Shown: positions 15,665-24,646 of the stretch, piece after piece
Layout of the letters: each line of letters begins with the position of its first letter
Position numbering within the stretch: position 1 is the stretch's first letter
NCBI RefSeq assembly: GCF_008711325.1
Contig: NZ_VXDB01000017.1
Coordinates: 41,325-105,324, forward strand
Direction: 5' to 3'
From: Roseibium sediminis
Lineage (GTDB): Bacteria; Pseudomonadota; Alphaproteobacteria; Rhizobiales; Stappiaceae
Length of the DNA stretch: 64,000 nt
The notes under the pieces: generated by a model
What the model was told of the DNA's origin: nothing
Databases searched by the model: none
Seen by the model: the letters and a program-made list of their open reading frames with translations, nothing else
Made by a program: the position numbers and the translations under genes

Positions 15665-17752
15665 ATGACCAACACTCACGACCAGATGGTTACAGTTGAA
15701 ACTTCCGGCGCTATCGCGCTTGTTGCGATCAACAATCCTCCTGTAAACGCGGCGTCCCTTGCTGTGCGCGATGGTCTGGTGAAGGCCATGGATCAACTGT
15801 CGGCGGATGATGCCATCAAGGTCGTCGCCATTTACGGCGCAGGAAAGACCTTCATTGCCGGTGCGGATATCCGTGAATTCGGAAAACCGCCGCAGGCTCC
15901 CTGGCTGCCGGATGTCTGCAACCGGATCGAGGCGATGGAAAAGCCGGTCATTTCGGTGCTGCACGGCAACGCGCTCGGCGGCGGACTGGAAGTTGCCCTG
16001 TCCACCCATGCGCGAATTGCCTTGCCTGATCTCACCATCGGCTTTCCGGAAGTCACTCTGGGCATTCTTCCGGGTGCAGGCGGCACACAGCGGGCCCCGC
16101 GCCTTGCCGGAATCCCCGCGTCTCTGGAGCTGATTACCACCGGTAACCGGGTCGGCGCTGAAGAGGCCCTGAAAATTGGCCTGATCGATGAAATCCTCAG
16201 CGGCGAACCGCGCGACCTCGCGTTGCAAAGCGCCCAAAGGGTTCTGGACGGAGATCTTGAAACCCGCCGAACCGGTGACCTTGCAACGGTTGCGGACACT
16301 GCCGCCATCGAGACAACGGCAAGCACCCTGAAGCGCAAGCAGCCGAACCTCTTTTCGCCGCATAAATGCGTTGAAGCCGTAGCCGCCAGCACGTTGCCAC
16401 TGGAGGACGGCCTGAAAGAAGAGCGTCGTCTCTTCAGCGAATGCATGGAAAGCCCGCAGCGGGCTGGTCTCATTCATGCCTTCTTTGCAGAACGTGCAGT
16501 CACGAAGATCCCGGAAGCGGGCGAAACGCCGCGCCCGGTAAAACTGGTTGGCGTCATCGGCGGCGGCACCATGGGGTCGGGCATTGCAACCGCCTGTCTG
16601 CTTGCAGGACTGGACGTGATCCTGGCCGAGCGCGACGAAGCGGGTCTTGAGCGGGGCCGGACCATTATCACCGGCAATCTGGACGGAGCAGTCAAACGCG
16701 GCAAGCTTTCGGACGCTGGCCGGACCGAGATCCTTGAGACCAAACTCAAGACAACCACCGACTATGCCAGCTTCGCTGCGGCCGATCTTGTCATTGAGGC
16801 CGTGTTTGAGGACATGGGTGTCAAGAAGGACGTCTTCAGCCAGCTGGATGCGATCTGCCGTCCGGGCGCGATCCTTGCCACGAACACATCCTATCTCGAT
16901 ATCAACGAGATCGCCGCTGCCACCAGCCGCCCGCAAGATGTGATCGGCCTGCATTTCTTCTCGCCAGCCCATGTGATGAAATTGCTCGAAGTGGTGGTCG
17001 CCGATAAGACCGCGCCCGACGCAGTGGCGACCGGCTTCGCGCTTGGCAAGCAGCTCAAGAAGATTGCAGTGCGCGCCGGGGTCTGCGACGGCTTTATCGG
17101 CAACCGCATCCTGAACACCTACAAGAAGGCCGCCGACTACCTGATGATGGATGGGGCCAGCCCTGAAGAGGTTGATCAGGCCATGGTGAATTATGGCTTC
17201 GCCATGGGACCGTTTGCGGTTGGAGACCTCTCGGGTCAGGACATCGGCTGGGCGGCGCGCAAGCGACAGGCCCCGAACCGTTCCCCGAATGAGCGCTATA
17301 TCGCCATTCCGGACCGCCTGTGCGAAGCCGAGCTCTTCGGACGCAAAACGGGCCAAGGCTACTATGTCTATGGAGAGGGTGCGCCAACGCTCAATCCGGC
17401 CGCTGTTGCCATCATCGAAGCGGAAAGAGCCAAGGCAGGCGTCACACCCCGCTCCTTTTCGGAAGAGGAGATCACTGCCCGGATCATGACCGCCATCATC
17501 AAGGAAGCTATCAGCATTCTTGAAGACGGCATCGCGCTCCGACCGATTGATATCGATGCGGTCTATCTCTTTGGATATGGCTTCCCGCGCTTCCGCGGTG
17601 GGCCGATGCACACGGCAGATGCCATCGGTGCCAGCGAACTGGTGCGACGGATCGAAACCTATGCGCAGGAGGATGCCTTCTTCTGGAAGGTGCCAAAGCT
17701 GCTGCGGGAAACGGCCGAGCGCGGCGGGAAATTCGCTGAACTCAACGGCTAG
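15665..17752 (+). CDS. fadJ: Bifunctional enoyl-CoA hydratase / 3-hydroxyacyl-CoA dehydrogenase
   Basis: Fatty-acid beta-oxidation multifunctional enzyme, 695 aa. An N-terminal crotonase domain (about residues 8-190) has HGNALGGGLEVAL and FPEVTLGILPGAGGTQR. An NAD-binding dehydrogenase domain starts at VIGGGTMGSGIA (about residue 297) and contains NTSYLDINEIA and the catalytic His in GLHFFSPAHVMKLLEVV. A C-terminal HAD helical domain follows. The ATG at 15665 is preferred over a GTG two codons earlier; an internal ATG at 15686 is also possible. It is monocistronic and divergent from sitA. FadB/FadJ naming is approximate; it most resembles the alphaproteobacterial and peroxisomal type. Confidence 0.9.
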   Translation: MTNTHDQMVTVETSGAIALVAINNPPVNAASLAVRDGLVKAMDQLSADDAIKVVAIYGAGKTFIAGADIREFGKPPQAPWLPDVCNRIEAMEKPVISVLHGNALGGGLEVALSTHARIALPDLTIGFPEVTLGILPGAGGTQRAPRLAGIPASLELITTGNRVGAEEALKIGLIDEILSGEPRDLALQSAQRVLDGDLETRRTGDLATVADTAAIETTASTLKRKQPNLFSPHKCVEAVAASTLPLEDGLKEERRLFSECMESPQRAGLIHAFFAERAVTKIPEAGETPRPVKLVGVIGGGTMGSGIATACLLAGLDVILAERDEAGLERGRTIITGNLDGAVKRGKLSDAGRTEILETKLKTTTDYASFAAADLVIEAVFEDMGVKKDVFSQLDAICRPGAILATNTSYLDINEIAAATSRPQDVIGLHFFSPAHVMKLLEVVVADKTAPDAVATGFALGKQLKKIAVRAGVCDGFIGNRILNTYKKAADYLMMDGASPEEVDQAMVNYGFAMGPFAVGDLSGQDIGWAARKRQAPNRSPNERYIAIPDRLCEAELFGRKTGQGYYVYGEGAPTLNPAAVAIIEAERAKAGVTPRSFSEEEITARIMTAIIKEAISILEDGIALRPIDIDAVYLFGYGFPRFRGGPMHTADAIGASELVRRIETYAQEDAFFWKVPKLLRETAERGGKFAELNG

Positions 17753-17810
17753 AGCACGTCACGCATTCCCTGACGACGAAGCGGTATCCACTTCGCCTGG
17801 AAATGCTCTA
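17750..17810. repeat. Intergenic imperfect palindrome, possible rhizobial repeat and terminator
   Basis: TAGAGCA at 17750-17756 pairs with TGCTCTA at 17804-17810. Inside, GAAG...CTTC (around 17778-17795) gives a second short stem. It begins on the fadJ stop codon and fills the convergent gap with the SDR gene. I recall closely similar TAGAGCA...GAAATGCTCTA elements repeated in Rhizobiales genomes. It may serve as a bidirectional terminator. Confidence 0.45.
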
Positions 17811-17839
17811 CACAGGTTCGTCGAACCAGATGACAGCGA

Positions 17840-18628
17840 TCAGATGGTGGTCAAACCGCCATCCACGGCTATCGTCTGCCCGGTCATGGCCGAATTACCA
17901 GGTGAACAGATCCAGAGCATCGCATCGACCACTTCTTCAGGAAGAATGGTCCGTTTCATCGGGATGCGCGTCGCGAGCCGGAGGGCTGCTTCGTCTTCCG
18001 TCAGGCCGTGACGATCCGCCAATTGCTCCGCAATTTGACCAAGCATTGGCGTTTGCGAAAAGGCCGGACAAAGGGCGTTGATCCGGATCCCCTTGCTAGC
18101 AACTTCGTCCGCGGCTGAACGGGTCAAGCCGACAACCGCATGTTTGGAGGCCGCATAGGCCGAGAGATATCCGGCTCCAACCAGTCCTGCGACGGAGGAA
18201 ACATTGAGGATCACTCCCTTGCCCTGCTGAATCATGGGCGGAATCTGGTACTTGAGACCGAGAAAAACACTTCGTGCGTTGACCGCCATCATGTGTTCAA
18301 AGGTCTCAAGATCCAGAGAGGGCAACGGCACCAAGGCATGAACCCGCCCGGCGTTGTTGATGGCGATATCAAGCTGGCCATATTCTTCAAGAACCGCCTT
18401 GATATGCCCCGACACCTGCAGTTGCGAAGTGACATCCACCTGCTCGAAAAAAACACGATGCCCCTTCGTTTGCAGTTGTGCTGCGACTTCGCTCAGCTGA
18501 TCCCCATCCAGATCAGAGAGCGCCAGAAGCGCGCCTTCTTCACCGAAACGCTGTGCGGCAAGGCGTCCAAATCCGCTTGCAGCACCGGTGATCTGGACGA
18601 CCAGACCCTCGTAACGGCGTTCACCCAT
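17840..18628 (-). CDS. Short-chain dehydrogenase in the acyl-CoA operon
   Basis: Classical SDR, 262 aa. The cofactor motif TGAASGFGRLAA lies near residue 14, the Asp in LSDLDGD points to NAD(H), NNAG is central, and YAASKHA carries the catalytic Tyr and Lys. The start MGERRYEG at 18628 overlaps the kinase-like gene by 8 bases; the longer frame is a shadow of that gene. It is the last gene of fadD-maoC-nmo-kinase-like-SDR. A 3-hydroxyacyl-CoA or steroid-like hydroxy substrate is plausible but not shown. Confidence 0.82.
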   Translation of the reverse strand: MGERRYEGLVVQITGAASGFGRLAAQRFGEEGALLALSDLDGDQLSEVAAQLQTKGHRVFFEQVDVTSQLQVSGHIKAVLEEYGQLDIAINNAGRVHALVPLPSLDLETFEHMMAVNARSVFLGLKYQIPPMIQQGKGVILNVSSVAGLVGAGYLSAYAASKHAVVGLTRSAADEVASKGIRINALCPAFSQTPMLGQIAEQLADRHGLTEDEAALRLATRIPMKRTILPEEVVDAMLWICSPGNSAMTGQTIAVDGGLTTI

Positions 18629-19664
18629 GAGCAGCTCCAAGACCTGCCGCCCGCAGCCCGTCTTCTGCAAATCCCGGCACATAGGCCCCAAGCTGCAGGC
18701 CGCGCTCAGGGTCAGCGCCGTTTCCATCAAGCGCCCGCTTCTTCACCCCTTGCAGGATCGCGGCCATGCGAAAGGCCGCAAAGGCGACATAGAACCTGAA
18801 ATTCTCCGGCGCACTGATACCCATATGACGGCAGTATTCTGCGACAAACGCCTCATTTGACGGTATGCCCAGCGCCGACCTGTCAACACCCAAAAGGCCA
18901 CGACTATCCGGACCTGTCGGGCGTCCCCATTGCATGACAAGGGCAGCAAGATCGGCAAAGGGATGGCCGAGAGTGGAGAGCTCCCAGTCTAGAACAGCAG
19001 CACAGTTTGGACCGCCGCGATCAAACAGCAGGTTGTCGATACGGAAATCCCCGTGAACCAATGTCCGCAGACCATCGTCCGCTGGCAGGTTCGCCTCAAG
19101 CCAGCTTATCAAGCTATCCATCGCCGGAATGACTTCGGTTTCTGAGGCTCTGTACTGGCGGGTCCAACGACTGAGCTGGCGTTCATAATAGTTGCCGTCC
19201 GGCCCGTAGTCCTTTAGGCCAACGGCCTCCAGGTTGACGGAGTGGATGGTGGCAAGGACACGTGCCATTTCCATATAAATGGAACGCCGTTCATCCGCAG
19301 AAACATCGGGCACACGCGGATCATCAAAGGATCGTCCGCGAACCTCTGCCATGAGGTAGAACATGGAGCCCAGAACGCTGTCATCTTCGCAAAGGGCAAT
19401 CATCCGGGCGACCGGCACCGCGGTTCCCGCGAGTGCTTGTTGAACGCGAAATTCACGGTCCACGGCATGCGCCGATTTCAGGAGGTCCCCGAAAGGCTTA
19501 CGCCGCAAGATGAAGTTCTTGCCCGATGCGGTGAGCCGATACGTCGGGTTGGACTGCCCGCCCGAGATGGGTGATAGCTCAACCGAACCGTCGATCCCTT
19601 CAACATGCTCGCTGAGCCATAGGGAAAGACGCCCTCTATCAAGTTGCTCGGCGTCTCCTGACAT
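18621..19664 (-). CDS. Phosphotransferase family protein (APH/ACAD10-like)
   Basis: Aminoglycoside-phosphotransferase-fold kinase, 347 aa, of the type found beside acyl-CoA dehydrogenases and fused in ACAD10/11. Visible motifs are ISGGQSNPTYRL (nucleotide loop), FILRRKP, the catalytic loop LVHGDFRIDNLLFD and VLDWELSTLGHPFADLA. ACAD10/11 proteins phosphorylate 4-hydroxyacyl-CoAs, and a similar job here is an inference from the operon. The start MSGDAEQ at 19664 has GGGGAG about 11 bases upstream; an in-frame ATG at 19733 would lie inside the preceding gene. Confidence 0.83.
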   Translation of the reverse strand: MSGDAEQLDRGRLSLWLSEHVEGIDGSVELSPISGGQSNPTYRLTASGKNFILRRKPFGDLLKSAHAVDREFRVQQALAGTAVPVARMIALCEDDSVLGSMFYLMAEVRGRSFDDPRVPDVSADERRSIYMEMARVLATIHSVNLEAVGLKDYGPDGNYYERQLSRWTRQYRASETEVIPAMDSLISWLEANLPADDGLRTLVHGDFRIDNLLFDRGGPNCAAVLDWELSTLGHPFADLAALVMQWGRPTGPDSRGLLGVDRSALGIPSNEAFVAEYCRHMGISAPENFRFYVAFAAFRMAAILQGVKKRALDGNGADPERGLQLGAYVPGFAEDGLRAAGLGAAHG

Positions 19665-19680
19665 GGGCTTGTCATCTCCC

Positions 19681-20670
19681 CTAAACGGCCATCGCGGCAA
19701 GGCGGGCATGCGCAGCGCGATATTCCTGTTCAATCCGGTCGACCACTTCCCCGGCAGAAACCACAGACTTGATCGCCCCGATACCCTGACCGGAGCCCCA
19801 GACCTCCGACCATGCCTTGGGCTTCTTACTTCCGTCCTTGAAGTTCATGGAGGACGGATCGGCTTCCGGCAGGTTCTCCGGATCAAAGCCCGCACGGGCG
19901 ATGGACGGCTTCAGATAGTTGCCGGATATGCCGGTAAAGAGGGTCGAGGTAGTGATGTCTTCCGCGCCGCACTCAACCAGCATCTGTTTGTAGTCAGGCA
20001 CCGCGTTTGCCTCTTTCGTTGCGACAAAGGCGGACCCGATATAACCAAGGTCAGCCCCCAGCACACAGGCGGCCAGCAGCGCTTCCCCGGTCGCGATCGA
20101 GCCGGACAACAGCAGCGGGCCGTCAAACCACTCGCGGATTTCCCGGATCAAGGCGAACGGGGATTGCGGACCGGCATGACCACCTGCGCCAGCCGCAACA
20201 GCAATCAGGCCATCCGCCCCCTTTTCAATCGCCTTGTGCGCGAAGGTGTTGTTGATGATGTCGTGAAGGGCAATTCCGCCGCAGGAGTGCGCTGCTTCAT
20301 TGACCTCTGGCCGCGCGCCCAGCGACGTGATCCAGATCGGCACCTTCCACCTTGCACAGATTTCCAGATCGCGCTCCAACCGCTCGTTGGAGCGATGAAC
20401 AATCTGGTTGACGGCAAAGGGAGCTGCCGGTCTGTCCGGGTTTGCCTGATTATGCCGATCAAGCTCCTCCGTGATCTGCTTCAGCCAGATTTCCAGCATG
20501 ATCGGATCGCCCGGAGCCTCCCTTGCATTGAGCGCCGGGAAACTGCCGACGATACCTGCCTTGCACTGGGCAATGACAAGATCGGGGCAGGACACGATGA
20601 AAAGTGGGGCGGCAACTGCGGGAATGCGAAGCCCCTGAAGGACCGGCGGCAGGTTTCTGGGCTCGTTCAT
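19681..20670 (-). CDS. Nitronate monooxygenase (2-nitropropane dioxygenase family)
   Basis: FMN-dependent TIM-barrel enzyme, 329 aa, that oxidises nitronates. The glycine-rich flavin region is visible in IAVAAGAGGHAG, and GSIATGEALLAACVLGADLGYIGSAF follows. It overlaps maoC by ATGA. Members of this family occur often in lipid-catabolic operons, where their role is unclear (nitro-fatty acid detoxification or an enoyl-reductase-like activity). It belongs to the fadD operon. Confidence 0.85.
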   Translation of the reverse strand: MNEPRNLPPVLQGLRIPAVAAPLFIVSCPDLVIAQCKAGIVGSFPALNAREAPGDPIMLEIWLKQITEELDRHNQANPDRPAAPFAVNQIVHRSNERLERDLEICARWKVPIWITSLGARPEVNEAAHSCGGIALHDIINNTFAHKAIEKGADGLIAVAAGAGGHAGPQSPFALIREIREWFDGPLLLSGSIATGEALLAACVLGADLGYIGSAFVATKEANAVPDYKQMLVECGAEDITTSTLFTGISGNYLKPSIARAGFDPENLPEADPSSMNFKDGSKKPKAWSEVWGSGQGIGAIKSVVSAGEVVDRIEQEYRAAHARLAAMAV

Positions 20671-21179
20671 GCTTGCGTTTCTCCGCTGGGCACAGGGTCA
20701 TTCTCGTTCAGGTAAAAGCGGTTGATCCATTCGGCGGTCAGTGCCGGGCGCTTTCCGCCTTCACTCTCAACAGTGACGGACCACACCACGTCGACTTCGC
20801 AGTTTTTTCGCTCTTCAAGGCTCAAAAGCACAAACCTGCCCCGAACCCGTGCTCCCGACTTCACGGGAGACAGGAAGCGGATCCTGTCAAATCCGTAGTT
20901 GATCCCCATGCGTGTGCCGATGATAGCGGGGGTGGCATCCAGCGCCATCGCAGACAGAAGGGAAAGTGTCAGGAACCCGTGCGCTATCGTTGTTTCAAGA
21001 CCAGCCTCGGAACGCGCACGTTCCGGATCAATATGGATGAACTGATGGTCCTCGGTTACATCCGCAAAGGCGTCGATCCGGTCCTGTCCGATGGCAAACC
21101 ATCTGGAAATGCCCACTTCCACTTTGACCAATTGCCTGATTTCTTCCACGCGCGCTTCCGTCTGTTCCTGCAAGCCCAC
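20667..21179 (-). CDS. MaoC-like hydratase
   Basis: Hot-dog-fold (R)-specific enoyl-CoA hydratase-like protein, about 170 aa. The hydratase motif is visible as IDAFADVTEDHQFIHIDPERA with IAHGFLTLSLL. The start is uncertain: the frame is open to a TTG at 21215 (overlapping fadD by 8 bases), while the GTG at 21179 has AGGTGAGG 5-6 bases upstream and is preferred. Its stop overlaps the nitronate monooxygenase start as ATGA. It probably hydrates a product of the neighbouring acyl-CoA ligase. Confidence 0.85.
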   Translation of the reverse strand: MGLQEQTEARVEEIRQLVKVEVGISRWFAIGQDRIDAFADVTEDHQFIHIDPERARSEAGLETTIAHGFLTLSLLSAMALDATPAIIGTRMGINYGFDRIRFLSPVKSGARVRGRFVLLSLEERKNCEVDVVWSVTVESEGGKRPALTAEWINRFYLNENDPVPSGETQA

Positions 21180-21207
21180 TGTCACCTCACCTTTTTTTTC
21201 CAACGTC

Positions 21208-22848
21208 CTAGCCAAGCGAGACCTCAGGCATCTCGTGTTCGGCGAACTGCTGGCGCAATGTCAGTTTTGAGACCTTTCCTGTTGCCGTCAGGGGAAGGCT
21301 GTCCACATAGACCACATCATCGGGAAGCTGCCACTTGGCAAAGTGCCTGGACAGCATTTCAATCAGCTCTTCCCGGGGAGCTTCCGCCCCGGCGGCTGCT
21401 TGCACGACAAGCAAGGGTCGTTCGGTCCATTTTTCATGCGGAACGGCAATAACCGCGCAGCTTGCCACTCCCGGATGAGACATCACGACATTTTCCAGAT
21501 CGAGCGAACTGATCCATTCCCCACCCGACTTGATCAGGTCCTTTGCCCGATCGGTGATCAGCAGGAAGCCGTTTTCGTCAATCGTGGCAACGTCACCGGT
21601 CTTGAACCAACCTTCCGCATCAAAGGCCTCATTGTTGGCGCCTTCGTCCTCAAAATAGCCGCAGGTGATTGTGTTGCCTCGGACAAAGAGATTGCCGGGG
21701 GATTTGCCGTCATGCGGCAGCCGGTTGCCGTCATCATCGGTGATCTTCAATTCAACGCCAAAGACCCGCCGCCCTTGCGAACTCTTGGCTTCAACGCGTT
21801 TATCCAGTGGCAGGTCGGAGAGTTCGACCGGCAGATTTCCCTGCGTCCCGATAGGGCTCATTTCTGTCATGCCCCAGGCGTGGCAGACATTCACCCCGGT
21901 CTTTTCAAAGGCTTCGATCATGGAGCGCGGGGCCGCAGACCCGCCCACAACAACATCGCCGAACCCGTCCGGATTGCGTCCCTCGGCCCTTATCTGGCCA
22001 AGAAGACCAAGCCATACGGTCGGAACCCCCCAGGCGGAATACACCTTCTCCTGATCCATCAGGTCAAACAGGCTCTTTCCATCCAGTTTTGGACCGGGGA
22101 ATATCAGTGACGCGCCCGTCAGCGGCGCGGCATAAGGCAAACCCCAGGCGTTCACATGGAAGAGAGGAACGACGGGAAGAATTCGCCTTCCTTCCCGCAG
22201 GACATTCGGCAAGGTAATGCCTGCCATCAAGGCATGAAGCACGGTCGATCGGTGGGTATAGAGCGTCCCTTTGGGATTACCGGTCGTCCCGGAGGTGTAA
22301 CAAAGGCCTGCCGCCGTGTTTTCCGCTAGATCCGGCCAGTCGAATTGGTCAGGCTGGCCGTCCAGAAGATCCTCGTAGCACAAGAGCTCGAGCCCCTCCG
22401 CTGTCGGCATATGTGCCCTGTCGGTCATTGCGACGATACGCATATCCTTCGGGAATTGCGGTGCCAGCTTCTGCAGGAGCGGTACAAAGGTCACATCCGT
22501 AAACAGCAGCCTGTCCTTCGCATGATGCACGATATAGAGCATCTGTTCGGCGGAAAGGCGCGGGTTGATGGTGTGGCATACAGACCCGATTCCGGAAATC
22601 GCGTAATACAGCTCCAGATGACGGTAGCCGTTCCAGGCGAGCGTCGCGATGCGATCGCCCCGCTCCATGCCAAGCCCATTCAGACCGCGGGCCAGCTGTG
22701 CGGTCCGCTTCGCTGTCTCTCGATAAGTGGTGCGGTGGATATCACCTTCCGTGCGAACCGAGACGATTTCGCCCTTGGGGAAATTTGAAGATGCAAAGTC
22801 CAGAATGTCCGCGATTTTCAGCGAACGATTCATCATCAAGCCTTCCAT
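21208..22848 (-). CDS. fadD: Long-chain or medium-chain fatty-acyl-CoA synthetase
   Basis: AMP-forming acyl-CoA ligase, 546 aa. The ATP/AMP signature is [18 protein letters not shown] (about residues 187-204). Other motifs are [22 protein letters not shown] and [11 protein letters not shown]; the C-terminal catalytic Lys lies in [15 protein letters not shown] precedes the ATG at 22848 by about 6 bases. It leads the five-gene operon down to the SDR at 17840. Homologues are often annotated as 3-(methylthio)propionyl-CoA ligase (DmdB) or FadD; the substrate cannot be settled here. Confidence 0.87.
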   Translation of the reverse strand: MEGLMMNRSLKIADILDFASSNFPKGEIVSVRTEGDIHRTTYRETAKRTAQLARGLNGLGMERGDRIATLAWNGYRHLELYYAISGIGSVCHTINPRLSAEQMLYIVHHAKDRLLFTDVTFVPLLQKLAPQFPKDMRIVAMTDRAHMPTAEGLELLCYEDLLDGQPDQFDWPDLAENTAAGLCYTSGTTGNPKGTLYTHRSTVLHALMAGITLPNVLREGRRILPVVPLFHVNAWGLPYAAPLTGASLIFPGPKLDGKSLFDLMDQEKVYSAWGVPTVWLGLLGQIRAEGRNPDGFGDVVVGGSAAPRSMIEAFEKTGVNVCHAWGMTEMSPIGTQGNLPVELSDLPLDKRVEAKSSQGRRVFGVELKITDDDGNRLPHDGKSPGNLFVRGNTITCGYFEDEGANNEAFDAEGWFKTGDVATIDENGFLLITDRAKDLIKSGGEWISSLDLENVVMSHPGVASCAVIAVPHEKWTERPLLVVQAAAGAEAPREELIEMLSRHFAKWQLPDDVVYVDSLPLTATGKVSKLTLRQQFAEHEMPEVSLG

Positions 22849-23009
22849 AGAGTTCCTCCCACTCCGGATGGTGACTCATCGCAAAAGGTGGCCGCTTTTC
22901 TCCTCGCCAACGGTCTGCCTTTTGTTTCACTATAAAGCGCTTACATTGCTTGAAAAGAGACACTTGCGGACATTTCATTTCTGTCCCACCTGCAAGGTGC
23001 ACGAACACC

Positions 23010-23465
23010 ATGAAGCCTCTCGTTCCTCCCCCGCTTGTAACTTTCGTCGCCGGTGTGCTGATCTGGTATGCAAACCGTCAATTTCCTGAGTTTTCCTTTG
23101 TTTTTTCAGGTCAGCTGGGCGCAGCCATTCTGGTCGCCTCGATCGGCTTCTTCATTGAACTGGCCGGCGTCATTCAGTTTTTCCGCCGCAAAACCACGGT
23201 GAACCCACTAAAACCTGAACGAGCCACCGGCTTGGTAACGGATGGCTTTTATCGCTTCACCCGCAACCCGATGTATCTGGGCATGGTGCTTCTGCTGACA
23301 GCATGGTCCGTGTATCTCGGCGCTGTGGTGCCCGGGCTTCTGTTCGCCGCCGCTACCGTCTGGTATCTGACGCATTTCCAGATTAAGCCCGAAGAGCTGG
23401 CACTGGAGACCCTTTTCGGCGACGAGTATCTCGCCTACAAGACGCGGGTCCGGCGCTGGATCTGA
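23010..23465 (+). CDS. Isoprenylcysteine carboxyl methyltransferase (ICMT) family membrane protein
   Basis: Membrane methyltransferase-like protein, 151 aa, with four hydrophobic segments. The SAM-binding signature is visible as GFYRFTRNPMYLGMVLLLTAW (about residues 82-102) and the C-terminal PEE...FGDEYLAYKTRVRRWI is typical. The start at 23010 is chosen because conserved sequence begins there and the frame upstream is polar and unrelated; the ribosome site is weak. Substrates of bacterial members are mostly unknown. It stands alone between fadD and the glycosyltransferases. Confidence 0.82.
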   Translation: MKPLVPPPLVTFVAGVLIWYANRQFPEFSFVFSGQLGAAILVASIGFFIELAGVIQFFRRKTTVNPLKPERATGLVTDGFYRFTRNPMYLGMVLLLTAWSVYLGAVVPGLLFAAATVWYLTHFQIKPEELALETLFGDEYLAYKTRVRRWI

Positions 23466-23510
23466 GACTCCCTACGCCACCGCCCCGCGACCTTGCCGGA
23501 GAGCAGAAAC

Positions 23511-24584
23511 TTGAAAATTGCTGCGGTATTGCCACGAGGCATGATCTTTTCGCCAAAGGGCGCGACCTCCATCGATCTGGTCACAAGGGACCTGATGCTG
23601 TCTGGCGGCTACGGCAGCGAGGCATTCGTGGTTGGCGCGAAGGTCGATGACCCCTTCGCAGATGTTGACTTTCGGGCCATTGATGCGGACGGCAGCAAGG
23701 CTTTCCTCAAAAATGCAGGACATCTTCTGAAATCGGAAAAGCCTGATCTTGTCGTTGTGCACCAACACCCGGAGAGCGCGGCGGCACTGGCGCGTGCCAT
23801 TGCCCCTATTCCGGTTGTTCTGCACCGGCATGGGCTTTTACGCAACAAGCGCGGGCTGCTTTCAAAGTGGCGCAAGGGACGGCAATTCTCGAAGCTTGCC
23901 GGGGTGATTTTTGTCAGCGACTTCCTGCGTCGGCGGTTTCTGGAAAACTATCCCCTGATGGCTGACAAAGCCCATGTGGTCTGGAACGGAATCGACACCG
24001 ACTTCTGGAAACCCGCGAGTTCAAAGCAGACGTTCATCGCATTTGCGGGGCGCGCAAGAGCAGACAAGGGCATCCTTGAGCTGGCATCCGCCTATACTTG
24101 CCTGAACCCCGAAGGCTGGTCGCTGGAACTGGCTCTTGCGGTCCAGACAGATGAGGAGCGGCAGTTTTTTGATGCGCTGATGCGCAAGATTGCAGGCTCA
24201 AAGACAATTACGATCAGAAAAAACCTGTCAGCTATCGAGGTGCGGGACCTGTTTGCCCGATCAGCCATTGCCGCCCTGCCGTCCATAGTGGAAGAGGGGT
24301 TTCATCGGGCTGTCATCGAGGCCATGGCCTGCGGCTGTGCAACGATAGCCACACAGCGCGGCGGCGCTCCCGAAGCTGCTGGAGGCGCAGGCATCCTGCT
24401 TCCGCCTGATGAGGGAGAAGCGCTTGTCGATGAAATCAGGGTAACCCTGCAGTCCCTGATCGATAATTCTGACAAATGCCAATCGCTCTCGGAAACTGGA
24501 CGGGCGCATGCCCTTCAACATGCCGACATCCGCGCCGTGGCCGAGAAGCACATGAACGTGTTGAAAACCCTTGTCACGTCATAG
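23511..24584 (+). CDS. Glycosyltransferase family 4 protein
   Basis: GT-B fold sugar transferase, 357 aa, probably for a surface polysaccharide. The N-terminal MKIAAVLPRG...GATSIDLVTRDL is characteristic. HVVWNGIDTDFWKP lies at mid-protein, FAGRARADKGILEL opens the donor domain, and the EX7E motif is EEGFHRAVIEAMACG. The start is TTG at 23511, with GGAG about 9 bases upstream; a TTG at 23493 is a weaker alternative. The last 167 bases, nearly to the stop, are duplicated downstream at 25657-25823. Confidence 0.85.
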   Translation: MKIAAVLPRGMIFSPKGATSIDLVTRDLMLSGGYGSEAFVVGAKVDDPFADVDFRAIDADGSKAFLKNAGHLLKSEKPDLVVVHQHPESAAALARAIAPIPVVLHRHGLLRNKRGLLSKWRKGRQFSKLAGVIFVSDFLRRRFLENYPLMADKAHVVWNGIDTDFWKPASSKQTFIAFAGRARADKGILELASAYTCLNPEGWSLELALAVQTDEERQFFDALMRKIAGSKTITIRKNLSAIEVRDLFARSAIAALPSIVEEGFHRAVIEAMACGCATIATQRGGAPEAAGGAGILLPPDEGEALVDEIRVTLQSLIDNSDKCQSLSETGRAHALQHADIRAVAEKHMNVLKTLVTS

Positions 24585-24646
24585 CTAAGCTTGCACATAG
24601 TTAAGCTGCAGCACTAGGTATTGAATCCGTAGTATTCAAAGACTGA

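Noticed and set aside
15560..17611. Open frame of 683 codons on the minus strand opposite fadJ
   Set aside because: fadJ carries full crotonase and dehydrogenase motifs; the antisense product matches no fold and has no start context.
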